DNA of 11,107 bases. Origin: Pseudomonadota bacterium (GTDB lineage Bacteria > Pseudomonadota > Alphaproteobacteria > Rhizobiales > Beijerinckiaceae). Under the pieces are notes generated by a model. That model ran no database searches. It was given only the letters and a program-made list of their open reading frames with translations, and had not been told where the DNA came from. Positions 1 through 6,585 of the stretch are shown here, in pieces (position 1 is the first letter of the stretch; the number at the start of each line of letters is the position of its first letter). The position numbers and the translations under genes were made by a program. Location of the stretch: assembly GCA_023423995.1 (NCBI GenBank), contig JAFAEL010000061.1:1-11107 (forward strand), written 5' to 3'.

Positions 1-442
1 GGCGTCCCCCGCGCTTCGGCGGCGGGACGGGCTTCGCCCGCGAGCGGCCGAGCCCCAGCGCTTTCGCAAGTTCGGAGCGCTGCCGCGCGTAGCTCGGCGC
101 GACCATCGGGTAGTCGGCCGGCAGGCCCCACTTCGTCCGATACTGCTCGGGGGTCAATCCACGGCCGCTGAGATGCCGTTTCAGCGACTTGTACTGACGC
201 CCGTCCTCCAGGCTGATCAAGTAGTCGGGAGTGATCGATTTCCTGATCGGCACGGGCGGAACGGGGCGCTCCGGCGCGACTTCTGTCTTCGGCTTGCCGA
301 GAGCGGAAAGCGCCTCGTGAACCGAGGCGATCACCCGCGGCAGGTCTGACATCGCGACCGCGTTGTTCGCAACGAAGGCCGAAACGACACCGACGGTGAG
401 CTCGGTGATTTCGTTCTGCGAATTATGTTCTTCCTGGGCCAT
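1..442 (-). CDS. MucR/Ros-family transcriptional regulator, C-terminus cut by window edge
   Basis: This gene encodes a small DNA-binding regulator of the MucR/Ros family. Family members are global repressors, or H-NS-like organisers, that bind AT-rich promoter DNA. It reads leftward from ATG at 440-442, with a GAGG ribosome site a few bases upstream, and 147 residues are visible before the edge. The N-terminal part (residues 1-50) is the helical oligomerisation region of the family. The DNA-binding domain spans about residues 66-132 and carries the family blocks TPDYLISLEDG (71-81), KSLKRHL, LTPEQYRTKWGLPADYPMVAP (97-116) and LAKALGLG. A Pro/Arg/Lys-rich tail runs off the window. The usual zinc ligands are largely absent: the two Cys positions are Ser77 and Asp80, the first His is kept (His90), and the second His position is Arg94/Gly95. 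Zinc-independent MucR/Ros homologues are known in Mesorhizobium, so this is probably functional. Family assignment is firm; target genes are unknown. Confidence 0.9.
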   Translation of the reverse strand, partial: MAQEEHNSQNEITELTVGVVSAFVANNAVAMSDLPRVIASVHEALSALGKPKTEVAPERPVPPVPIRKSITPDYLISLEDGRQYKSLKRHLSGRGLTPEQYRTKWGLPADYPMVAPSYARQRSELAKALGLGRSRAKPVPPPKRGGR

Positions 443-718
443 GGCGTCCTCGTGAAAAATTAGGCCGCATGTGCTTGAATAAAGTAGTTCCGTCAAGGCA
501 CGATATACGAAATAGCACGGATCATCCTTGCGAATGAGTAAGCAGGGGCGTTTTGGTCCTGTATCGATCGGAAAGAAGTCGGAGCAAATCAACATAGGAT
601 GGTGCGCACGAGGAGGAGATTTCGAATCGGGATCAAATCGCGGACGCGCAAAGCACGCGCTTGCGCGATCCCGCGAGCGTCATAACTTCGGAGCCATGTG
701 TACAAACGACAGAAGCCG
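443..718. other. Non-coding stretch upstream of the MucR-like gene and the protease remnant
   Basis: I see no convincing gene here. The part next to the regulator (about 450-535) is clearly less GC-rich than the surrounding genes, as expected of the promoter region of a MucR-type gene, many of which control themselves. On the minus strand a TTGACG hexamer at 491-496 could be a -35 element, but the matching -10 position (around 468-473) fits poorly, so I do not call a promoter. Short frames in 528-722 have no recognisable product. Confidence 0.5.
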
Positions 719-1077
719 ATGATGCCGCGCCTGAAGAGCTATGTTGGATGGATTTCGAGCCTCTGGTTGTTGCTGTCGGTTGCGCCTGCACAGGCGATCG
801 AGGGAGGACGACTGGCTCGGGCGAACGACCCGCTCGCGGCCGCGGCGCAGGCATTCTCAGGACGACGCTTCTCGAGCCGATTGCCATCACCCGCAGCGGC
901 CTGACCATCGCCCGGGCGATCGGATCGCGTGTATGCGTCGGCGATTCCGGAGGTCCGGTCGTGGCGGAGGGGCGCGGCGGCCCGCGCGTGTGGGGTGTCG
1001 CCAGCGCCGTGATCACGCGCGAGCCTCCCTGCGGCGACACCTTGGTCATCGCCCCGGCGAACCCCGCCGCCTGGTGA
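719..1077 (+). pseudogene. Remnant of a secreted trypsin-like (S1) serine protease, frameshifted and internally deleted
   Basis: Two reading frames carry the two ends of one chymotrypsin-fold protease. From ATG at 719 or 722 the first frame encodes a basic start, a hydrophobic stretch (WISSLWLLLSVAP) ending in the signal-peptidase site AQA, and then IEGGRLARANDPLA. That matches the IVGG-type mature N-terminus of trypsins. This frame stops at 902-904. About 840-860 the likeness moves to another frame, which holds RVCVGDSGGPVV (GDSGGP at 940-957, including the catalytic Ser), the following strand region VWGVASAV, and a stop at 1075-1077. The remnant covers only about 118 codons, against about 220 for the domain. 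No frame contains the TAAHC-type His motif or the Asp region. The gene therefore seems to have lost its middle as well as its frame, and cannot make an active protease. The matching ends are seen directly; the deletion is inferred. Confidence 0.7.
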
Positions 1078-1118
1078 ATGGCTGGCAACCTTCCTGTGGT
1101 TTGATCCGGGACGTCAGC

Positions 1119-1124
1119 AGGAGA
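1119..1124 (+). promoter_or_regulatory. Ribosome binding site that fixes a TTG start
   Basis: AGGAGA lies seven to eight bases before the TTG codon at 1131-1133. The protein likeness begins just after this codon, and no ATG or GTG in the frame is as well placed, so this site decides the thioesterase start. Confidence 0.7.
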
Positions 1125-1130
1125 AAACGC

Positions 1131-1583
1131 TTGAGCCTCGACAGGTCGGAAGCCGAACGCCTTTTGGAAGAACTGATTGCGCCCTGGGTTCGCGATCTGC
1201 GTCTCTCGTTCGATACGATCGATGCGGGGCGCGTCAGCGTGCGAATGCCGTTCGACGAGAGGCTGACCCGCATCGGCGGCACCGTCTGCGGCCAGGCGCT
1301 CATGGCCCTTGCCGACACGACGATGGTTTTCGTCGTGTCGAGCGCCATCGGGGAGTTCCGGCCGATGACCACCGTCAGCCAAAGCAGCAACTTCATGCGC
1401 CCGATCGCGGGCGCCGACGTGATCGCGGATGGCCGCATCCTGAGGCTGGGACGCACGATGGCGTTCGGCGAAGTCTTCATCCGGGCGGCTGGGAGCGAGG
1501 CGCCCGCCGTCCACGTCTCGAGCGCCTACGCGCTGATTGCGGAGCCGGCGAAAACGGCGGCGGCCCCTCCCTCCCCTCACTGA
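1131..1583 (+). CDS. PaaI-family hotdog-fold thioesterase
   Basis: This is a 150-residue single-domain hotdog protein of the PaaI/YbgC-like type. Such enzymes hydrolyse acyl-CoA or aryl-CoA thioesters in the cytoplasm, usually as tetramers, and often serve to release CoA during catabolism. The hotdog helix and its lead-in lie at residues 48-66 (IGGTVCGQALMALADTTM), followed by the strand block TTVSQSSNFMRPIAGADVIADG (80-101) and the last strands to about residue 137. In classical PaaI proteins the helix begins with HGG; here it is CGQ (53-55), while the acidic residue Asp62 is present. This variant may mark a different subgroup or altered chemistry. Translation appears to start at TTG. The gene follows the protease remnant by 53 bases, and its stop region overlaps by seven bases the end of the opposing alpha/beta hydrolase gene, so the two genes converge without a terminator between them. 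Substrate unknown. Confidence 0.85.
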   Translation: MSLDRSEAERLLEELIAPWVRDLRLSFDTIDAGRVSVRMPFDERLTRIGGTVCGQALMALADTTMVFVVSSAIGEFRPMTTVSQSSNFMRPIAGADVIADGRILRLGRTMAFGEVFIRAAGSEAPAVHVSSAYALIAEPAKTAAAPPSPH

Positions 1584-2467
1584 CCGAGAATCAGGCTCCG
1601 GACGCGCTCCGGCTCCTCCATGGGCAGGAAATGCGTCGTGCCCGGCACCGTTTCCACGCTCATCCTTGGGGAAAGCGGCTTCCGCAGCGCGCAGGTGCTG
1701 CCCTTGTCGGCGCGAAGAATCGCGACGGGGCAGCGCAGCCGCTTGAGCGCGCCCCAGATGTCGTGGGCGTGGCTGAGGAAGTTCGAGGCCTCCCAGGCCG
1801 GCGCGCAGGCAAGCTCGACCGATCCGTCCGGCCGGTCCCTGAACGCCCCGGCGACATAGTCGGCGAGTTGCTCCGGTCTCCACGACTTGAAGGCGCCCCG
1901 GCCGGAATAGGCGAGGAGCGCGGCTTCGCGCGACTGGAACGAACTCTTCCGGCGCAGTGCCCCCTCGGACAGGTTGCGCAATCCCGTCAGCCGGCGCGCC
2001 GGAAACCCGAGCCGCAGGCCCAGCGAGACGGGCCAGGGCATGATCACGGGGTCGAGCAGGACCAGCCGCCGCACCTTGTGCGGCCGGCGCACCGCCGCCA
2101 GGGCCGAGGCCGTGCCGCCCATCGAATGGCCCGCGAGCGTGACCGGCTGGTCGAGCCGGTCGAGGACGGCGACGAGGTCGCCCGCGAGATCATCCCAGCT
2201 CCTGCGCCGCGCGGGATTGGCCGGCAGCGTCGTCTGTCCATGCCCGCGCTGATCGAGGGCCAGGATGCGCAGGCTCCGGGAGAGCGGCTCGAGAATGCTC
2301 CGATAGGTCAGGGCGTTGAACCCGTTTGCGTGGAGAAACACGACGTCGTACGGGCGGCGGCTATCCCCAAGCTCGATGGCGGACATCCCCTCCGCTCGAG
2401 GGCCGGCAAGATCCAGTCTGAGGCGCCTGATGGCGGGTTTCTCAAGCGTGCGGTTCTGATCGAGCAT
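1577..2467 (-). CDS. Alpha/beta-fold hydrolase
   Basis: This 296-residue cytoplasmic hydrolase belongs to the alpha/beta superfamily (esterase, lactonase, thioesterase or haloperoxidase-like). In order, the sequence shows the oxyanion strand motif VVFLHANGFN (42-51), LDQRGHG (71-77), the nucleophile elbow LAGHSMGG with Ser115, a variable cap of roughly residues 140-235, a later strand with ILRADKG that may supply the acid, and the catalytic His279 in GTTHFLPMEEPE. No signal peptide is seen. I chose ATG at 2465-2467. The frame stays open about 84 codons further upstream, but that stretch is Arg/Pro-rich and unlike the family. A GAGG lies about 11 bases upstream, so the ribosome site is not ideal. 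The gene lies 157 bases after the ABC ATPase on the same strand and could be the last gene of that transcription unit. Its substrate cannot be told from the motifs. Confidence 0.85.
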   Translation of the reverse strand: MLDQNRTLEKPAIRRLRLDLAGPRAEGMSAIELGDSRRPYDVVFLHANGFNALTYRSILEPLSRSLRILALDQRGHGQTTLPANPARRRSWDDLAGDLVAVLDRLDQPVTLAGHSMGGTASALAAVRRPHKVRRLVLLDPVIMPWPVSLGLRLGFPARRLTGLRNLSEGALRRKSSFQSREAALLAYSGRGAFKSWRPEQLADYVAGAFRDRPDGSVELACAPAWEASNFLSHAHDIWGALKRLRCPVAILRADKGSTCALRKPLSPRMSVETVPGTTHFLPMEEPERVRSLILGQ

Positions 2468-2624
2468 ACCGTCCAACGTCCTCGCGGAAGCAGGGTGCCG
2501 CCCCGACTTGCCGTCTGAAGGTCTTCCGCAGCCGTATGACAGTTTGATTTCAGATCGGCGAGCGCCGGTCGGCCGCCGCGCCAGCCTCGCTGTTGCGCGG
2601 CCCGTTGGCCGCGGAGGGGTTCGA

Positions 2625-4463
2625 TCAGGCTGCCACCGGCATGGATTTCGGCGGCAGCTCCGAGACCTGCACCATGTGGCCGGGCGACACCTCCCGGTAG
2701 AGCCGCTCGGGCGGGACATAGTCGACCGGCCGGATCGGGCTTTTGAGCTCCTCGTTCGACACGCGATGTTTCTCGTGCCGCCGGGCCGGGTCCGGCACCG
2801 GCACCGCGTCGATCAGGCGTCTCGTATACGGGTGCTGGGGGTTCCCGAAGATCTCCGCCCGAGGCCCGATCTCGACGATCTCGCCGAGATACATCACGGC
2901 CACGCGGTGACTCACCCGCTCGACGACGGCCATGTCGTGCGAGATGAAGAGGTAGGCGAGCTTCATGCTCGCCTGCAGCTCCAGCATCAGGTTCACCACC
3001 TGCGCCTTCACCGAGACGTCGAGCGCGGAGACGGATTCGTCGGCCACGATCAGGCTCGGCCTGACGGCCAGCGCACGGGCGATGCAGATCCGCTGCCGCT
3101 GCCCGCCCGAAAATTCGTGCGGGAAGCGGCTCGCCATGTCGGGCGACAGGCCGACCTGGCGCAGGAGATCGGCCGCACGATCCCGCGCCTCCGATCGGCT
3201 GGCGAGGCGATTGATCAGGAGCGGCTCCGCGATCGCCGAGCCGATCGTCATCCGGGGATCGAGACTCGCGAACGGATCCTGGAAGATCATCTGCATGCGC
3301 TTGCGGCGTTCGCGCAGCTCGCGCTCGCCGAGCTTCATGATGTCCTCGCCGTCGAGGAGGACGGAGCCGGACAGCGGCTCGACGAGGCGCATGACGGAGC
3401 GGCCGGTCGTGGACTTGCCGCAGCCGGACTCGCCGACGAGCGCCAGCGTCTCGCCCTGGCGGAGATCGAAGGACACCTTCTCCACCGCATGCACGCGCCC
3501 GCGCGCCCGGCCCAGGAGCCCGCCCCGGATCTCGAAGCGGGTGGTCAGGTCCTTCACCTGCAGCACCGGCGTCTCGGCACGCGCCACCGTGTCCGGAATC
3601 TCCGGCTGCGGCTCTGGCAGGCCGGTGGTCCTGTCGATCTTCGGGAATGGCAGCGGATGGGCATGCGCGGCCATCGAGCCGAGCCGGGGCACGGCAGACA
3701 GAAGCACGCGCGTATAGGGATGCTGCGGACGCTTGAAGATGTCGTCCGTTGCCCCGGTCTCCACCGCCTGGCCGCCATACATGACCACCGTGCGATCGGC
3801 GATCTCCGCCACGACGCCCATGTCGTGCGTGATGAAGAGGACGGACATGCCCTCCTCTTCCTGCAGCAGCTTGATGAGTTCGAGGATCTGCGCCTGGATC
3901 GTTACGTCCAGGGTCGTCGTCGGCTCGTCGGCGATCAGCAGCTTCGGCCGGCAGGCCAGCGCCATCGCGATCATCACGCGCTGGCGCATCCCGCCGGAGA
4001 AGCGGTGCGGGTACTCGTGGATGCGGGAGCGCGCGGCCGGAATGCGCACCTTGTCCAGCAGCCGGATCGTCTCGGCTTCGGCCTCCGCGCGTGAGATCCC
4101 ACGATGGAGGATGAGCGCCTCCGCAATCTGGAAGCCGATGGTCAGAACCGGGTTCAGGCTCGTCATCGGCTCCTGGAAGATCATCGCGATCTCGTCGCCG
4201 CGCACCTCGCGCATCTCGCGCTCGGGCAGCTTCAGGAGGTCGCGGCCGCCGAGCATGACGCTGCCGCTGATCCGACTCGAGTCCCTGGGCGTCAGGCGCA
4301 TCAGCGACAGCGCGGTGACGCTCTTGCCCGAGCCGGATTCGCCGACGAGCGCGACCGTCTCCTTCGGGCCGATCGAGAAGGAGGCCTTGCGCACGACCTC
4401 GCGCCAGGCGCCCTCGACGCGGAAGGCGGTGGTGAGATCGCGGACGGAGAGGATGGGGGTCAT
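2625..4463 (-). CDS. Fused double ATPase of a peptide/nickel-type ABC importer (DppD-DppF fusion, GsiA-like)
   Basis: This 612-residue protein holds two complete ABC ATPase domains and powers uptake by the two permeases encoded upstream. Domain 1 has Walker A GESGSGKS (41-48), Q-loop IFQEP (95-99), signature FSGGM (155-159), Walker B LLIADEP (175-181) and switch ITHD (211-214). Domain 2 has GESGCGKS (344-351), IFQDP (393-397), FSGGQ (451-455), LIVADES (471-477, Ser instead of the usual Pro) and ISHD (507-510). Both domains are followed by the QHPYTR...AVP tail typical of oligopeptide transporters. All nucleotide-binding residues are present in both, so both sites look active. I chose ATG at 4461-4463 because the family likeness starts there (TPILSVRDLTTAF) and GGGGAG lies seven bases upstream. 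The frame extends 25 codons further into repeat DNA, which I exclude. The first part of the gene is preceded by an unusual repeat pair. Confidence 0.93.
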   Translation of the reverse strand: MTPILSVRDLTTAFRVEGAWREVVRKASFSIGPKETVALVGESGSGKSVTALSLMRLTPRDSSRISGSVMLGGRDLLKLPEREMREVRGDEIAMIFQEPMTSLNPVLTIGFQIAEALILHRGISRAEAEAETIRLLDKVRIPAARSRIHEYPHRFSGGMRQRVMIAMALACRPKLLIADEPTTTLDVTIQAQILELIKLLQEEEGMSVLFITHDMGVVAEIADRTVVMYGGQAVETGATDDIFKRPQHPYTRVLLSAVPRLGSMAAHAHPLPFPKIDRTTGLPEPQPEIPDTVARAETPVLQVKDLTTRFEIRGGLLGRARGRVHAVEKVSFDLRQGETLALVGESGCGKSTTGRSVMRLVEPLSGSVLLDGEDIMKLGERELRERRKRMQMIFQDPFASLDPRMTIGSAIAEPLLINRLASRSEARDRAADLLRQVGLSPDMASRFPHEFSGGQRQRICIARALAVRPSLIVADESVSALDVSVKAQVVNLMLELQASMKLAYLFISHDMAVVERVSHRVAVMYLGEIVEIGPRAEIFGNPQHPYTRRLIDAVPVPDPARRHEKHRVSNEELKSPIRPVDYVPPERLYREVSPGHMVQVSELPPKSMPVAA

Positions 4464-4470
4464 GGCCGCG

Positions 4471-4476
4471 CTCCCC
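4471..4476 (-). promoter_or_regulatory. Ribosome binding site of the ATPase gene, touching a palindrome
   Basis: On the minus strand GGGGAG ends seven bases before the ATPase ATG. Its first two bases are also the last two bases of the perfect 24-base palindrome at 4475-4498. Folding of that palindrome in the mRNA would place a very stable hairpin directly against the ribosome site. Confidence 0.55.
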
Positions 4477-4610
4477 TCTCCCCGCGCGCGGGGAGAGGTC
4501 GAGCAGCCCGCGCAAGCGGGCGCCCGGGTGAGGGGCATCCCCCCCGCGGCCCGCCCCTCATCCGGTCGCGCTGCCGCGCAACTCGACTTCTCCCCGCCTG
4601 CGGGGAGAAG
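4475..4610. repeat. Pair of inverted REP/RIME-like palindromic elements inside the ABC operon
   Basis: Two copies of one element face each other. Copy A (4475-4536) consists of a perfect 24-base palindrome (4475-4498), TCGAG, a small hairpin with stem CCCGC/GCGGG around GCAA (4507-4520), and a CCGGGTGAGGGGC tail. Copy B, read on the other strand from 4610 to 4553, has the same order: an 11-bp hairpin (4587-4610), TCGAG, a small hairpin with stem CGCG/CGCG, and CCGGATGAGGGGC. The small hairpins differ in sequence but both pair, which suggests the structure is conserved. Sixteen bases separate the copies. Elements of this build are common between genes in Hyphomicrobiales (RIME- or REP-like); the exact family name is my inference. 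It fills most of the 169-base gap between permease and ATPase genes and may slow transcription, stabilise upstream mRNA or affect ATPase translation. Confidence 0.8.
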
Positions 4611-4632
4611 AATTCGCCAGCTTCGCCGCCCA

Positions 4633-5583
4633 TCAGATCACCCGCCGCGGATCGAGGGCATCGCGCAGCCCGTCGCCGATGAAATTGATCGAGAGCACCG
4701 TCAGGAAGATCGCCGCGCCCGGGAACAGCGCCCAGTGCGGCGCGACGTCGAGATGATCCTTGGCGTCGAAGAGGAGCCGGCCCCAGGTCGGGATGTCCGG
4801 CGGGAAGCCGAGGCCGAGGAACGAGAGCGTCGATTCCGCGATAATGGCAGCCGAGACCTCGATGGTCGCGGCCACGATCACCGGGCCGAGAGCATTGGGC
4901 AGGATGTGGCGGACCACCTGGCGCCACTTGCTGGCCCCCATCGCCCGGACCGCCTCGACGAATTCCTTCTCGCGCAGCGACAGGAACTGCGCCCGCACCA
5001 GCCGTGCCACGGGCATCCAGCGCAAGCCCCCGATCACGACCACGATCATGACGAAGACGCCGCCCTCGACGCCGAAGATCGCCTTCAGCTTGTCCCGGAA
5101 GAGATAGATGACGAGGAGCAGCAGCGGCAGTTGCGGCAGGGACAGGAACAGGTCCGTGACCCACATCAGGATGGGGTCGAGATAGCGCCGCGACATGCCG
5201 GCGACCGCGCCGATCACCGTTCCGACCACGGTCGCCACCACCATGGCGGCGAAGCCGACCGCCAGCGAGATCCGGCCGCCATACATCATGCGCGCGAGGA
5301 GATCCTGCCCGAGGTCGTCCGTGCCGAAGGGGTGTGCGGCCGAGGGCGTCGCGAGCCGGGCCGAGAAGTCGATCTCGTCGATCGGGACGCGCCAGATCAG
5401 CGGGCCGATCAGCACCCCCGCGACCAGCACGGCGAGAACGGCGGAACTCGCCATCGCGAGCTTGTGCCGGCGGAAGCGCCGCCACGTCTCGCGTCCGGGA
5501 GGAACGGCCGGCTCGGCAGCGCTCGCGGGCGCGGCCGCCAGCGCGGGCTCACCCGAACGAGATGCGAGGGTCGAGCCAGCCAT
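4633..5583 (-). CDS. ABC importer inner-membrane permease, DppC type
   Basis: This 316-residue integral membrane protein is the second half of the translocation channel of a peptide/nickel-type ABC importer. A cytoplasmic Ala/Pro-rich leader (1-38) precedes the first membrane helix (about 43-64). The periplasmic motif HPFGTDDLGQDLLARMMYGGR (84-104), characteristic of DppC/OppC, leads to the remaining helices (about 107-130, 140-162, 175-193, 232-255 and 288-306). The EAA loop that contacts the ATPase is EAVRAMGASKW...HILPNALGP (210-233), with the conserved Gly and LPN intact. ATG at 5581-5583 is the only standard start before the first helix. It lies 35 bases inside the end of the upstream permease gene and lacks a clear ribosome site, so translation is probably coupled. 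The gene ends 169 bases before the ATPase start. Confidence 0.92.
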   Translation of the reverse strand: MAGSTLASRSGEPALAAAPASAAEPAVPPGRETWRRFRRHKLAMASSAVLAVLVAGVLIGPLIWRVPIDEIDFSARLATPSAAHPFGTDDLGQDLLARMMYGGRISLAVGFAAMVVATVVGTVIGAVAGMSRRYLDPILMWVTDLFLSLPQLPLLLLVIYLFRDKLKAIFGVEGGVFVMIVVVIGGLRWMPVARLVRAQFLSLREKEFVEAVRAMGASKWRQVVRHILPNALGPVIVAATIEVSAAIIAESTLSFLGLGFPPDIPTWGRLLFDAKDHLDVAPHWALFPGAAIFLTVLSINFIGDGLRDALDPRRVI

Positions 5584-6508
5584 ACAGGAGGTCCGCGATG
5601 AGATTGAACAGGACGACGAGGCAGGCGAACACGAAGGTCACGGCCATCACGACGGGGGTGTCGTTGGCGAGCATCGCGCTGATCAGAAGCGAGCCGATCC
5701 CCGGGACGCGGAAGATCTGCTCCGTCACGATGGCGCCGCCGAACACGGCCGGCATCTGCAGCGCGACCAGCGTCACGACCGGGATGAGCGCGTTGCGCGA
5801 GACGTGCCGGACCGTGACCGTTCTCTCGTCGAGCCCCTTCGCGCGGGCGGTCGTCACATAATCCAGCCGGGCGACATCGAGCACGGAGGAGCGGACGTAG
5901 CGCGTGTAGGACGCGGCCTGGAAGAAGCCGAGCACCATGATCGGCATGATGGCCTGCCGGAAATGCTCCCAGTACCAGCGCCACCCCTCCGCCGAGATGT
6001 CGGACCTGTAGACGAAGGGGAGCCAGTCGAGGTGGATCGAGAAGAGCAGGATGAAGAGGAGGCCGGTGAAGAAGGTCGGGAGCGAGAAGCCCACGAAGGC
6101 CAGCGTGTTCGCGATCTGGTCGAACAGCGAATAGGGCCGCATCGCCGCGTAGATGCCGATCGGCAGCGCGATCGCGAGGGCCAGGATCTGCGAGGAGCCG
6201 ATCACGAAGAGGGTCACGGGCACCCGCTGCAGGATCAGCGTGTCGACATCGATGCGGCTCGCGAAGGAGAAGCCCCAGTCGCCCTGCGCCATGGCCGTGA
6301 GCCAGCGCAGGTAGCGCACCATCACCGGGTCATCGATGCCGAACTTGGCCCGGAGCGCGGCCCGGACCTCCGGCGGCACGTTCGGGTTGGTGGCGAGCTC
6401 CTCGAAGGGGTCGCCCGGCGCCAGCGCGAGCACCGTGAACAGCACCAGGCTGATGCCGAGGAGGCTCGGAATCGCGATCAGGAACCGGCGTAGCAGGTAG
6501 GTTGCCAT
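5549..6508 (-). CDS. ABC importer inner-membrane permease, DppB type
   Basis: This 319-residue permease is the DppB/OppB-type partner of the downstream channel subunit. It opens with the family N-terminus ATYLLRRFLIAIPSLLGISLV, which forms the first helix (about 9-29), followed by APGDPFEEL. A periplasmic region with GIDDPVMVRYLRWL and GDWGFSF (57-82) comes next, and the other helices lie at about 98-121, 134-158, 187-204, 236-262 and 284-308. The EAA loop reads TTARAKGL...RHVSRNALIP (219-243); the usual first Glu-Ala-Ala is Thr-Thr-Ala, but the Gly and the Asn-Ala-Leu-Ile-Pro end are present. The ATG at 6506-6508 has a modest GAGAG just upstream. The gene is 77 bases after the binding-protein gene and overlaps the next permease gene by 35 bases, the normal order for this transporter class. 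Confidence 0.92.
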   Translation of the reverse strand: MATYLLRRFLIAIPSLLGISLVLFTVLALAPGDPFEELATNPNVPPEVRAALRAKFGIDDPVMVRYLRWLTAMAQGDWGFSFASRIDVDTLILQRVPVTLFVIGSSQILALAIALPIGIYAAMRPYSLFDQIANTLAFVGFSLPTFFTGLLFILLFSIHLDWLPFVYRSDISAEGWRWYWEHFRQAIMPIMVLGFFQAASYTRYVRSSVLDVARLDYVTTARAKGLDERTVTVRHVSRNALIPVVTLVALQMPAVFGGAIVTEQIFRVPGIGSLLISAMLANDTPVVMAVTFVFACLVVLFNLIADLLYGWLDPRISFG

Positions 6509-6550
6509 CGGCTCTCGCTATCCGGGAACGCAGCTACGGGATTGTTCGGC

Positions 6551-6576
6551 GCCGCGCGGCACTAAGGCCGCGCGGT
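6551..6576 (-). terminator. Stem-loop between the binding-protein and permease genes
   Basis: Two near-identical copies of the self-complementary GCCGCGCGG (6551-6560 and 6567-6576) flank a six-base loop and can pair over nine to ten bases just after the binding-protein stop codon. There is no run of U after it. A GC-rich hairpin at this place commonly acts as a partial terminator or as a block to 3' exonucleases, giving more binding protein than permease. The pairing is seen; the role is inferred. Confidence 0.6.
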
Positions 6577-6585
6577 CCGGCGCGC

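Noticed and set aside
491..496. Sigma-70-like promoter for the MucR-like gene
   Set aside because: TTGACG is a fair -35 match, but the hexamers 16 to 18 bases further are poor -10 elements, so I only mention it in the non-coding entry.
719..1077. Programmed ribosomal frameshift joining the two protease frames
   Set aside because: I saw no slippery heptamer, and the joined product would still lack the catalytic His and Asp regions, so decay is the simpler reading.
633..1883. Open frame of 416 codons on the minus strand
   Set aside because: It lies opposite the protease remnant and the thioesterase and overlaps the hydrolase gene in a wrong frame; no recognisable domain.
2308..4515. Open frame of 735 codons on the minus strand
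   Set aside because: It is the same strand as the ATPase but another frame, with Arg/Asp/Gly-rich low-complexity sequence and no motifs; the true frame holds all Walker and signature motifs.
4464..4538. N-terminal extension of the ATPase to an upstream ATG at 4538
   Set aside because: The extra 25 codons run through the palindromic repeat and have no family likeness, while ATG 4463 has a good ribosome site and begins at the conserved domain edge.
3733..5601. Long open frame of 622 codons on the plus strand opposite the ABC genes
   Set aside because: It is antisense to the ATPase and permease genes, has low-complexity Arg/Asp/His-rich content and no family likeness. It is a by-product of GC-rich coding on the other strand.
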